41,171 nucleotides of DNA from positions 1 through 41,171 of the forward strand of contig CAJFTW010000017.1 of NCBI GenBank assembly GCA_904420025.1, written 5' to 3'. The position numbers were made by a program, and so were the translations under genes. Under the pieces are notes generated by a model, which saw only the letters and a program-made list of their open reading frames with translations, made no database searches and was not told the origin of the DNA. Positions 16,001 through 22,212 of the stretch are shown here, piece by piece (position 1 is the first letter of the stretch; the number at the start of each line of letters is the position of its first letter). This stretch comes from Candidatus Pseudolachnospira avium (GTDB lineage: Bacteria; Bacillota; Clostridia; Lachnospirales; Lachnospiraceae).

Positions 16001-16453
16001 CGTGGCAAACTGGATCAGCCCCCGGTTGGAGCCGCCGATGGTGGCCACCTGGCCATCGCTCCAGTCCTGGGCGATCATCCAGTCGATGACCGTGTTCACG
16101 TCTTTCCGGTTCTCAATGCTGGCAAAGCTGTCCTGGGTGCCGTAGGACACGCCGGCCCCCCGGTTCTCCAGCACCGCCCCCACGTAACCGTAGGGCACGC
16201 ACCGCTCAATCAGGTCAATGCCGTTGCGCTTGGGGGACTTCTTCATGCGGCCGCCCCGGGTGATCAGCAGGATCACCGGGAACCTGCCCTCCGCCTTCTT
16301 GCCGTCCGCAGTGGTGGGGAACACCAGGTCCAGCCCCAGCTTGGTTCCGTCAAAGCCCTCCGCATAGCGGGATTCAATGATGAATCCCGCATACTTCGGC
16401 TCCGCAAAGCCTTCGTATTTCCCCGGAAGGGAATTTCTTTTGTTCTCGCTCAT
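13097..16453 (-). CDS. Two-hydrolase fusion, CocE/NonD (S15-type) plus alpha/beta-hydrolase (module B)
   Basis: This 1118-residue paralogue of the product at 9749-13021 keeps the whole layout: an S15/CocE-like domain with elbow GGSNRG (S142) and GPWTH, a PepX C-like jelly roll (SVDLWVTCDQPDADFVVYLEEV), then a second alpha/beta-hydrolase with HGYSSS and elbow GQSLGG (S821). The Asp position of the first triad is again Glu (GLCESG). There is no signal peptide. AAGGAG lies 9 bases before the ATG and overlaps the stop region of the MFS gene 13 bases upstream, so it is the last gene of an operon permease-MFS-hydrolase read from the sigma-54 promoter at 19109-19125. It probably cleaves a compound brought in by one of the two carriers; the substrate is not known. 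Confidence 0.85.
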   Translation of the reverse strand: MSENKRNSLPGKYEGFAEPKYAGFIIESRYAEGFDGTKLGLDLVFPTTADGKKAEGRFPVILLITRGGRMKKSPKRNGIDLIERCVPYGYVGAVLENRGAGVSYGTQDSFASIENRKDVNTVIDWMIAQDWSDGQVATIGGSNRGLIQFATAVARPEPSKGLKGITPIVCDPDFYYQDYPNGVSAIPMHRVKNVSGSDISEKQKTKEEFLAGDQVEPVDADPDGAMAYEAYLTGQYGKNKRFMESLFQAHMCRDDENPNFNGEKTNITIPPITDIDVFKKTDIRVHQFAGLCESGTFGQMVAAKEWGGSIVLGPWTHRQCTRSTENVTYPEGPFDMLAEHHKWMDNLLKGVDNGFDKRPPYVYYMIGAEEGKRWRFADQWPLSTERRTQFYLTPDKSGTCDSQNDGTLSLEKPAETQTTDYKVRTDISVFDNGEGSTFERMVLTWDGDMAEGVDKKGLTFTTLPLYGRYNNEMAGNVSVDLWVTCDQPDADFVVYLEEVEKSGASRYVSMGMLRASHRTSAPRKAWEEMGATYHPCLRADQERCLAEGMKEPVHLQFAVETITRHFAKGSRLRFTVTCANTKAFQHPYDEENLPTITLYQGGDHASSITVPFIEHEENVYNGTVKTEGYEGPGTLYFFPDNVYLYYNGTWKKMAADSPEARYEMTDGEAVFGAGFSFRMEGRPLEDGVICDYQGGDPFILPLPYRRHQVVDTVPIAPHSRLLFLPAVKTLYVEEYRMDSGDAKAPAVLYMHGYSSSPSSLGNIQLELLRRGYAVIGVDMRNYPPNCFPDYVYDMKGCIRYIRAHAAALKVDPDRLGCSGQSLGGNATLVAAASASEPEMEGTVGGNLGVSSRLQAVTVGYGWSDIFQMGPDLMDEYKDFPEEVRQMKFANSDGPKAPLGEVIGFTGEGKGIKALRDYVEQGKEGTDSYMDQMVAKARAASPVNHIGPDFPPTALFGGLGMVRVDIPYGQSLRTFEACSRYGADCFQFTNTNGEYGRSQPVVMGICQFFDVYLKGELPYHKTVAVPGSTTVVEDYRDRQLGYAPFVKKDEAIYVAAEYLERFLGSRLEKKTVSLEGRDYVDTGDLAETEIGYRYYPDKDMCVLVPAPVWLINKPKCRTY

Positions 16454-16466
16454 AAATTCATACTCC

Positions 16467-17675
16467 TTACACTTCTTCCTGCTTTTCCTGGCTGCCCATG
16501 TGCATCAGCCGGCTGCCGAACAGGATGAACACCACGGCCACCGCCAAGGTAAAGATACCGATGACATCGTAGCCTCTCTGGTAGCCCAGGCTGCCCAGGA
16601 TAGCGCCCAGGGCCGCACCGGCGATCATGCTCAAAATATCCGTGGAGAAATAGTTGGTGGCGTGCACACTTCCCTTTTCCGTGGGATCACAGTTCTTAAA
16701 CAGGAAGATACTGATGATCTTGCTGTAGGAAGCGCCGATGGTGCACAGCAGCTCCGCGGCCAGGAAGGAATTGTAGGTGTAGGCGTGGCCGGTGAGCAGA
16801 ATGCCAACACCCAGGCATACATACAGGAAGAACAGCACAAACTTGGGGTGGATAAAGTCACACAGCGCATTGGTGATAAAACCCACAAAAGAGGCGACCG
16901 TTCCTGTAATCAGCAGGATGGAAGCAATGTCAATCCCCCGCTCGGTGGCAATCACATTGTTGTAATTGTTGTGGGCAGACCAGCCCAGCACCACCAGGCT
17001 CATCATAAAGCAGACCGGCACATATTTCAGGTTCAGGGCCTTCAGGCCAGTCTTTTTCTTCTTGGAGGTGGCCTGCAGGAACTTCTCATCCTTGAAGTCA
17101 ATGAACAGGATCAGCACAATGGCGCCTACGGCGAAGGCCGCTGCCACCAGCAGGGCCGGGATCATGCCGAAGGAATCATACATCTTTACGCCGCCGGCCT
17201 TGGCATAGTTCTTAGCCAGGTTCTGGGCCACGGTCAGGAAGGCGTAGGTGGTACCCATGACTTTCTTATCAATGAGCATGGCCACAATAGCCGGAAGGAT
17301 AATGCCCACCAGGCACCAGCCAAGCCCGTACAGGCCACGGGCGATAACAAAATTCACATCCCCCATGGTGCCGAAGGTCCCCAGGAAGAAGAGCAGCGCC
17401 GTCCGGATGGCAATGGCGCCGATTAAGGCAATGCGCTTTTTGTCCGAGTCCGCCATGGCCCCCGCCGGCATCCGGCCGATGAGGGCTACAATGGTGTAGA
17501 CGGAAGCGCCAATCCCAATGGCGCCTACACTGACACCCGCCGCCGTGGCCCCCACGTTGATAAACGAATTGGCCCAGTTGATGGAGCAGTCGCTGAGCAT
17601 CTGCACCAGAATGATCAGGATCAGGTTGCGGTTAAAAATGTCTTTTAATTTGATTTTGGTTTTTGCTTCTGCCAT
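16467..17675 (-). CDS. Major facilitator superfamily permease
   Basis: The 402-residue protein has about twelve hydrophobic segments and the length of an MFS carrier. The loop between helices 2 and 3 carries GRMPAGAMADSDKKR, the MFS signature (GxxxDRxGRR-like) in altered form. The middle loop is basic (KKKKTGLKALNLK), as expected on the cytoplasmic side. It has no signal peptide. AAAGGAG lies 11 bases before the ATG at 17675. It is the second gene of the module B operon, 36 bases after the MatC-like permease and 13 bases before the hydrolase. It may import the hydrolase substrate or export a product. Two unrelated carriers in one operon suggest an exchange of substrate and product, which is inference. 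Confidence 0.85.
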   Translation of the reverse strand: MAEAKTKIKLKDIFNRNLILIILVQMLSDCSINWANSFINVGATAAGVSVGAIGIGASVYTIVALIGRMPAGAMADSDKKRIALIGAIAIRTALLFFLGTFGTMGDVNFVIARGLYGLGWCLVGIILPAIVAMLIDKKVMGTTYAFLTVAQNLAKNYAKAGGVKMYDSFGMIPALLVAAAFAVGAIVLILFIDFKDEKFLQATSKKKKTGLKALNLKYVPVCFMMSLVVLGWSAHNNYNNVIATERGIDIASILLITGTVASFVGFITNALCDFIHPKFVLFFLYVCLGVGILLTGHAYTYNSFLAAELLCTIGASYSKIISIFLFKNCDPTEKGSVHATNYFSTDILSMIAGAALGAILGSLGYQRGYDVIGIFTLAVAVVFILFGSRLMHMGSQEKQEEV

Positions 17676-17711
17676 TTTAAGGCAATCTCCTTTCTTTCAC
17701 TTATTGCATTT

Positions 17712-19037
17712 TCATCCGGCCAGGTTAAACAGCCCCAGCTGCGCCGCCGCCATCACCAGGAAAGGAATGGCCAGGGAACAGCCGATCAGCCGGGAAGCCA
17801 GCTCATCCTTGATCCCCGGATCCGGGCAGCCGGCAATAGCCAGGGCGCCGCCGGTGGAAAACGGCGAGACGTCGGTGGAAAGCCCTCCCAGGAAAATGCA
17901 GCTGTAGAGGGCCACCGGGCTCAGCCCCACCGCCGCCGCCAGCTGGGGCACCAGCGGGTACATCAGCGGCATAACCGTGGACGTGGTGCTGGAAAAGAAG
18001 CTCAGCGCCGCCGCCAGCAGGACAATCACCCCCGGCACAATGGCCGCCGGCACCGTCTCCTGCAGCAGCTGGCCGATCTGCTCCACCAGCCCGGCCTGCA
18101 CGCCAATCTCAATGAGCATGTACACGCCGGAGATCATCACAATGGTGTGGATGGGCACCTTCCGGATGACCTCCTCCTCTTTCCCCAGCCCCAGGATGGC
18201 GCAGAGGAGCGCTCCGGCCACCATGACCGCCTGGGGCTTGCAGATTCCCGCCACGGTATCCCAGAACGGGGACGGGAACCAGGTCTTGACCACCCCGGGC
18301 ACCACCATCAGCACAAAGGCCGCCAGCAGAATGGCCAGGGTGATCTTCTGCTTGGGGTTAAAGGAGCTGGATGACAGCTCCGCCGCCTCCTGCCTCTCCG
18401 CCTCCGCGGTGCCTGCGCTTTTCTTCCGATCCTTGACCATGTAGTACGCAAAGAAAATGCCAATGACCACCACGCACATCAGCGAGCAGTTGAGCCAGAT
18501 CCGGTTACTCATGGCGGTGGCCGTCTCCGGATCCACGCCGTTGGCCATGATCAGGTTCTTGCTGATAATGCCGCCATACCCGTTGTAGGGGTTGTTGCTG
18601 CCAATCAGGTTGCCAAACAGGATGCAGAGGGCCGTCAGCGCCGGGTTGATGCCGGAAGAGAGGGCCATGGAAAAGGCAAAGGGCCCTACAATGGCCGGCG
18701 TGGAAGCGCCGGCGCCCAGGCCGCCCACCACGGCGCAGACCAGGGTGATGGCCCAGGGGACCAGGGCCCGGCGGCCGCCCAGGACCCCCAGCATTTTCCT
18801 CCCCAAAACCTCCATGGTGCCGTTGAGGGCCGCATAGTTGAAAAACAAGGAGATGGACAGCAGATAGAACATAATGTCCACCGGCCAGTACGTGATGATC
18901 TCTTCGATCTGCTTCCCCAACAGGAAATACCCGATCAGGAACGCGAAAAACATGGCCACGATCCCTGTGTTCATCTTCAGCCGCTCACCCAGAGCCACCG
19001 CAACCACAATGGCGGCAATACATAGGATTAATGCCAT
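17712..19037 (-). CDS. MatC/SLC13-like carboxylate permease (ion transporter superfamily)
   Basis: The 441-residue protein starts MALILCIAAIVVAVALGERLKMNTGIVAMFFAFLIG-like, as in the N-domain of the dicarboxylate carrier MatC, and has about eleven membrane segments in two halves. The second half contains the reentrant-type SSTTSTVMPLMYP segment and GGLSTDVSPFSTGGALA, typical of the ion transporter superfamily. It probably carries a carboxylate with cations. The start at 19037 (not the longer in-frame start at 19154) fits because AGGAGG lies about 11 bases upstream and because the sigma-54 promoter at 19109-19125 lies inside the longer version. It is the first gene of the module B operon. The exact substrate, for instance malonate or another dicarboxylate, cannot be read from the sequence. 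Confidence 0.8.
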   Translation of the reverse strand: MALILCIAAIVVAVALGERLKMNTGIVAMFFAFLIGYFLLGKQIEEIITYWPVDIMFYLLSISLFFNYAALNGTMEVLGRKMLGVLGGRRALVPWAITLVCAVVGGLGAGASTPAIVGPFAFSMALSSGINPALTALCILFGNLIGSNNPYNGYGGIISKNLIMANGVDPETATAMSNRIWLNCSLMCVVVIGIFFAYYMVKDRKKSAGTAEAERQEAAELSSSSFNPKQKITLAILLAAFVLMVVPGVVKTWFPSPFWDTVAGICKPQAVMVAGALLCAILGLGKEEEVIRKVPIHTIVMISGVYMLIEIGVQAGLVEQIGQLLQETVPAAIVPGVIVLLAAALSFFSSTTSTVMPLMYPLVPQLAAAVGLSPVALYSCIFLGGLSTDVSPFSTGGALAIAGCPDPGIKDELASRLIGCSLAIPFLVMAAAQLGLFNLAG

Positions 19038-19108
19038 ACTCCGATTTACCTCCTCCTTCCACAGGCATATTTCACAAACGTTTGAAGAAATATTCTGTCT
19101 GTATAGGA

Positions 19109-19125
19109 AGCAAACTCTGTGCCAA
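19109..19125 (-). promoter_or_regulatory. Sigma-54 (-24/-12) promoter of the module B operon
   Basis: On the minus strand TGGCAC (19119-19124), five bases and TTGCT (19109-19113) match the consensus; GG and GC are 10 bases apart. The start is near 19098, about 60 bases before the ATG at 19037. Confidence 0.9.
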
Positions 19126-19152
19126 CTTTTTTCGAAGAACGCAAAATCCCCC

Positions 19153-19178
19153 AAAATCCGCCTGAAAACGCGGATTTT
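19153..19178. promoter_or_regulatory. Inverted repeat just upstream of the module B sigma-54 promoter
   Basis: AAAATCCGC (19153-19161) and GCGGATTTT (19170-19178) are a perfect 9-bp inverted repeat about 30 bases upstream of the -24 box. It is a second candidate for a protein-binding site, closer than is usual for an activator. Confidence 0.3.
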
Positions 19179-19217
19179 ACAAAAATTTTACAAACCAGCC
19201 TGCCCATCCGGAGTTGC

Positions 19218-19263
19218 AAAAAAGCGAAGCACATTGAAACACTTGTCTCAATATGCTCCGCTT
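19218..19263 (-). terminator. Terminator of the module B regulator gene, also a candidate activator site
   Basis: Arms 19222-19239 and 19246-19263 form an 18-bp stem with a few G-T pairs and a 6-base loop, followed on the minus strand by six T. It begins 19 bases after the stop codon at 19282. Its top contains a near-palindrome, TTGA-A-ACA / TGT-C-TCAA (19234-19251), about 110 bases upstream of the -24 box, which could be the activator-binding site. Confidence 0.7.
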
Positions 19264-19281
19264 CTGTTTTATTTTTTTGCA

Positions 19282-21369
19282 TCACTCAGGAAAAAACTCT
19301 TCTATGTGATATTTTTTCATCTTCCGCCACAGGCTGGAGCGGGCCATACCCAGCATGGCTGCCGCCTGGGTCCGGTTTCCGCCGCAGGCGTTGAGGGCCT
19401 CCGTCAGCCGGCGGTACTCCTTCTCCTCCTTGGGGGAGAGGGGCTGCCGCTCCGGCTGGCCCCGTTCCTCCTCCGTCAGGCTCCCCACTCCGGCGGCTTC
19501 CAGGTCCTCCGCGTAAATCTCCTGCAGCTGCCTGCGGATCATCTCCTCCCCCAGGATTTTCTGGTTGCTGATCACCGCCAGACGCTCGCAAAAATTCCGC
19601 AGCTGCCGCACGTTGCCGGGCCAGCGGTAGGCCAGCAGCAGCTCCTCGGCCTCCGGCGTCAGCTGCAGCTCCTTGGATGCCGCCTTTCCATACCGGTCCA
19701 GGAATTCCCTGGCCAGCAGCAGCACATCCCGCCCCCGCTCCCGCAGCGGGGGAATCCGCAGCGTCAGCACGTGCAGCCGGTAATACAGGTCGGCCCGGAA
19801 GCGCCCTTCCTTCACCATCTGGTACAGGTTCCGGTTGGAGGCGGCAATAATCCGCACATCCACCGGAATCACCCGGTCGTCCCCCACCTTGGTGATCACC
19901 CGCTCCTCCAGCACCCGCAGCAGCCGCACCTGTCCCTGGAGGTCCATCTCGGAGATTTCGTCCAGGAACACGGTGCCCTTGTCCGCCTGTTCAATGAGCC
20001 CCTTTTTGCCCTGGCGGGAGGCCCCGGTGAAGGCGCCTCCCACGTAGCCGAACAGCTCGCTCTCCAGCAGGCTCATGGGGAGGGCCCCGCAGTTCACCGC
20101 CACAAAGGGCTGGTCCTTGCGCATGCTGTAATTGTGAATGCTCTGGGCAAACAGCTCCTTGCCGGTTCCGGATTCCCCCAGCAAAAGGATGTTGGCGTGG
20201 TGCTTGGCAAACTGCTTGGCCTGGTAGCGGCACTCCTCTATGGCCGGCGACTCCCCTTTGATGTCCGGGAAATGGTAGCGGGCCACCCGGCCTTTGGTGT
20301 AAATCTCCGTCTTGATCTGGGTTTCCAGGTTTTCCACCTGCTCCTTCTGGTTGATGTGGACAATGGCCCCCTGGATTTCACCGTTCCGCTTATAGGGCAC
20401 CGCATTGACCAGCACCACCCGCTCCCGGATCCGCAGGATGTTTCCATAGATGTTCTCCCCCCGCTCCAGCACCAGCTGCAGCTGCTTCCGGTCCAGCTCC
20501 GGGATCACCTCCCACAGCGGGCGGCCCAGCAGTTCCCCGCCCTCCGCCTCCACCAGCTGCTTAATCCGGGAGTTGTAGTAGCTGATCTGCCCCTCCGGGT
20601 CCAGCAGGACCATCCCCTCAAAGGCGTAGTCCATCACCCCCTCCAGCATCTGCCGGGATTCCCTCTGCCGGCGGGTATTGGACACCACCACCACCGCCAG
20701 CTCCAGGGTCCGGTAGAAGGACTCGTACTCATCCGCCTCCGGGTTATGGTAACAGTGGATACCCAGCTTGTCCGCTTCCATCTTAACCGTCATGCCTCCC
20801 AGGACAAAAGATGCCCCTTCCGCCTGTGCCTCCCGCAGCTTCTGCCGGATATATTCCGGCCGGGTATCCTCAAGGATCATGTTCACCAGCTCCAGGTGAA
20901 ACAGGAAACGGACAGTTTCCCGGTTGTAGAGGAGAGGCCTGTGGCTGAACACGGCCGCCTTGGCGCCGGAGGCCGGAAGCTCCTCCGGATGCGTTTTCAG
21001 CACGTGGGCAATCAGGGAGAAGGTGCTGGAACCCAGAAACTGGATGGGGATCACCGGGATCTTGTGATCCAGCCGGGCCTCGCGCAGGATCCGCTCCATC
21101 CGCCCCCGGCAGATCACCACATCCGGATTGGCCTTCTCAATCTCCCGCAGGAGGGCCTGGACCCTCGGGTGGGAACTCTGGGTTACCCCCTCCACGCTGA
21201 AATACCGTTCCGTCAGCAAAACCCCCATCTGGGAGGCCGCCTGCTGAAACAGAGGGGAATTCCCCGTCTCCCGGGCGGATATGTACCAGATCCGCGGTTT
21301 TCTTGTTTCCTCTGATGAATATGTGCGGGCAGCTGTCCCACGGCCCTCCGGCAAGGTTCCCTTGTCCAT
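19282..21369 (-). CDS. PrpR-type sigma-54-dependent activator (module B)
   Basis: This 695-residue protein is a paralogue of the one at 6736-8715. It has a 25-residue N-terminal extension, a PrpR-like sensor domain (about 26-230, NPDVVICRGRMERILRE, a typical PrpR-N stretch), a PAS-like domain (about 252-345), and the AAA+ core with Walker A GESGTGKE (398-405), sigma-54 loop GAFTGA (445-450) and GTVFLDEISEM. A Fis-type helix-turn-helix ends the chain (AAMLGMARSSLWRKMKKYHI). GGGAGG lies 6 bases before the ATG at 21369. It precedes the module B operon on the same strand but is separated from it by a terminator, so it most likely activates the operon at 19109-19125 in response to a small ligand that I cannot name. 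Confidence 0.9.
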   Translation of the reverse strand: MDKGTLPEGRGTAARTYSSEETRKPRIWYISARETGNSPLFQQAASQMGVLLTERYFSVEGVTQSSHPRVQALLREIEKANPDVVICRGRMERILREARLDHKIPVIPIQFLGSSTFSLIAHVLKTHPEELPASGAKAAVFSHRPLLYNRETVRFLFHLELVNMILEDTRPEYIRQKLREAQAEGASFVLGGMTVKMEADKLGIHCYHNPEADEYESFYRTLELAVVVVSNTRRQRESRQMLEGVMDYAFEGMVLLDPEGQISYYNSRIKQLVEAEGGELLGRPLWEVIPELDRKQLQLVLERGENIYGNILRIRERVVLVNAVPYKRNGEIQGAIVHINQKEQVENLETQIKTEIYTKGRVARYHFPDIKGESPAIEECRYQAKQFAKHHANILLLGESGTGKELFAQSIHNYSMRKDQPFVAVNCGALPMSLLESELFGYVGGAFTGASRQGKKGLIEQADKGTVFLDEISEMDLQGQVRLLRVLEERVITKVGDDRVIPVDVRIIAASNRNLYQMVKEGRFRADLYYRLHVLTLRIPPLRERGRDVLLLAREFLDRYGKAASKELQLTPEAEELLLAYRWPGNVRQLRNFCERLAVISNQKILGEEMIRRQLQEIYAEDLEAAGVGSLTEEERGQPERQPLSPKEEKEYRRLTEALNACGGNRTQAAAMLGMARSSLWRKMKKYHIEEFFPE

Positions 21370-21436
21370 CCCATACCTCCCTTGAAACCAACGTTCTCCT
21401 GCTCTGTTGTGTTCCTTTCAAAAGCATATTATTTTT

Positions 21437-21466
21437 ATTATAGCAGAAAAGCGGTTTCTTTTTCCA
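21437..21466 (-). promoter_or_regulatory. Promoter of the module B regulator, extended -10
   Basis: A perfect TATAAT (21437-21442, minus strand) with a TGC extension (21443-21445) and a weak TGGAAA -35 (21461-21466) at 18 bases. The start is near 21430, about 60 bases before the ATG. Confidence 0.55.
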
Positions 21467-21555
21467 CAAAAAATGGGAGAACTGCCCCCATGGCCATTCC
21501 CCCATTCCTGCACAGGGCGGCTCCCGCCCCGATGAGCCTTTACATCCGGGCGGCC

Positions 21556-21816
21556 TCAGCGGTGTCCTCCGTGGAGCAGATACTTCTCCCGCGTTGCCAT
21601 ACCACCACGGATATGCCGCTCCGATTTGTTCACATCCAAAACCACCCGGGCCTGGGCGGCCAGCGCCGGATTGATCTGGGGCAGGCGCTCAACAATGTCC
21701 TTGTGCACTGTGGACTTACTGATTCCAAATTTCTTTGCGGTCTGACGCACCGTGGCGTTGCTCTCAATGAGATAGTTGGCAATGGCAGCGGCCCTCTCCT
21801 CTATGTATTCTTTCAC
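21556..21816 (-). CDS. spoIIID: Sporulation transcription factor SpoIIID
   Basis: SpoIIID is a mother-cell regulator of the sigma-E and sigma-K phases of sporulation. The 86-residue product has the usual length and the family's order: MKEYIEERAAAIANYLIES, a helix-turn-helix TVRQTAKKFGISKSTVHKDI (about residues 22-41), then ERLPQINPALAAQARVVLDVNKSERHIRGG and a basic C-terminus. The start codon is GTG at 21816, with AGGAGA about 6 bases upstream. Two sigma-E-like promoter blocks precede it on the minus strand. In Bacillus, spoIIID sits beside mbl; here the mreB homologue is almost 18 kb away. Its presence says that the organism forms, or recently formed, endospores. Confidence 0.95.
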   Translation of the reverse strand: MKEYIEERAAAIANYLIESNATVRQTAKKFGISKSTVHKDIVERLPQINPALAAQARVVLDVNKSERHIRGGMATREKYLLHGGHR

Positions 21817-21843
21817 AGATACTCTCCTGTGCCCGTTTTTACC

Positions 21844-21872
21844 ATCCTATGGCGAGGGGAGGAGGTTTATGA
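21844..21872 (-). promoter_or_regulatory. Sigma-E-like promoter P1 of spoIIID
   Basis: On the minus strand TCATA (21868-21872) and CATAGGAT (21844-21851) leave 16 bases between ATA and CATA, which fits the mother-cell sigma-E pattern. The start would be near 21837, 20 bases before the GTG. Confidence 0.5.
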
Positions 21873-21985
21873 CCGAGAGGCGCAGAGTCCGGTGCGGTTC
21901 GATGGGGGAAAAGTCACTCTCCTTCTTTCCCTCGTTTTTATTGAATATTTTTGACACTCTTACCACTTTTATTCAATTCCTTACC

Positions 21986-22013
21986 ACTCTATGGCAGAGG
22001 AGGCGGTTTATGG
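21986..22013 (-). promoter_or_regulatory. Sigma-E-like promoter P2, duplicate of P1
   Basis: CCATA (22009-22013) and CATAGAGT (21986-21993) on the minus strand are spaced one base shorter than in P1. The surrounding 38 bases match the P1 block closely, so one copy arose from the other. Confidence 0.35.
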
Positions 22014-22170
22014 CAGAGAAGTAGCACAACGGATATACAGCCTTCCCCGTACATGCGCGGAACATCACCCGGGAATGCTGAATCCATTCTGTGACAAAAA
22101 CTGTGACACATTTTCGCAAAAGTTCTGCCACAGTCAAAAAGCCCCCCGCCCCCATCCTTCCGCCATCCAA

Positions 22171-22179
22171 TGCTATAAT
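22171..22179 (+). promoter_or_regulatory. Extended -10 promoter of the kinase gene
   Basis: TGC followed by a perfect TATAAT (22174-22179); no good -35 box is seen. The start is near 22186, 27 bases before the ATG. Confidence 0.5.
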
Positions 22180-22212
22180 AAGGAAAGATTTGCAAGGGAA
22201 GGAGTACGCTGT

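Larger units (their letters stand above)
21817..22212. other. Divergent regulatory region between spoIIID and the kinase gene
   Basis: These 396 bases hold two copies of a block of about 39 bp (21840-21879 and 21982-22020) with sigma-E-like promoter elements on the minus strand, two copies of the 9-mer CTTACCACT (21959-21967 and 21980-21988), and on the right the extended -10 promoter and ribosome site of the kinase gene. No coding frame of its own is convincing. Confidence 0.55.

Noticed and set aside
6736-21369. The sigma-54 modules as a mobile element
   Set aside because: No transposase, integrase, tRNA end or flanking direct repeat is seen at the borders, and base composition resembles the neighbours.
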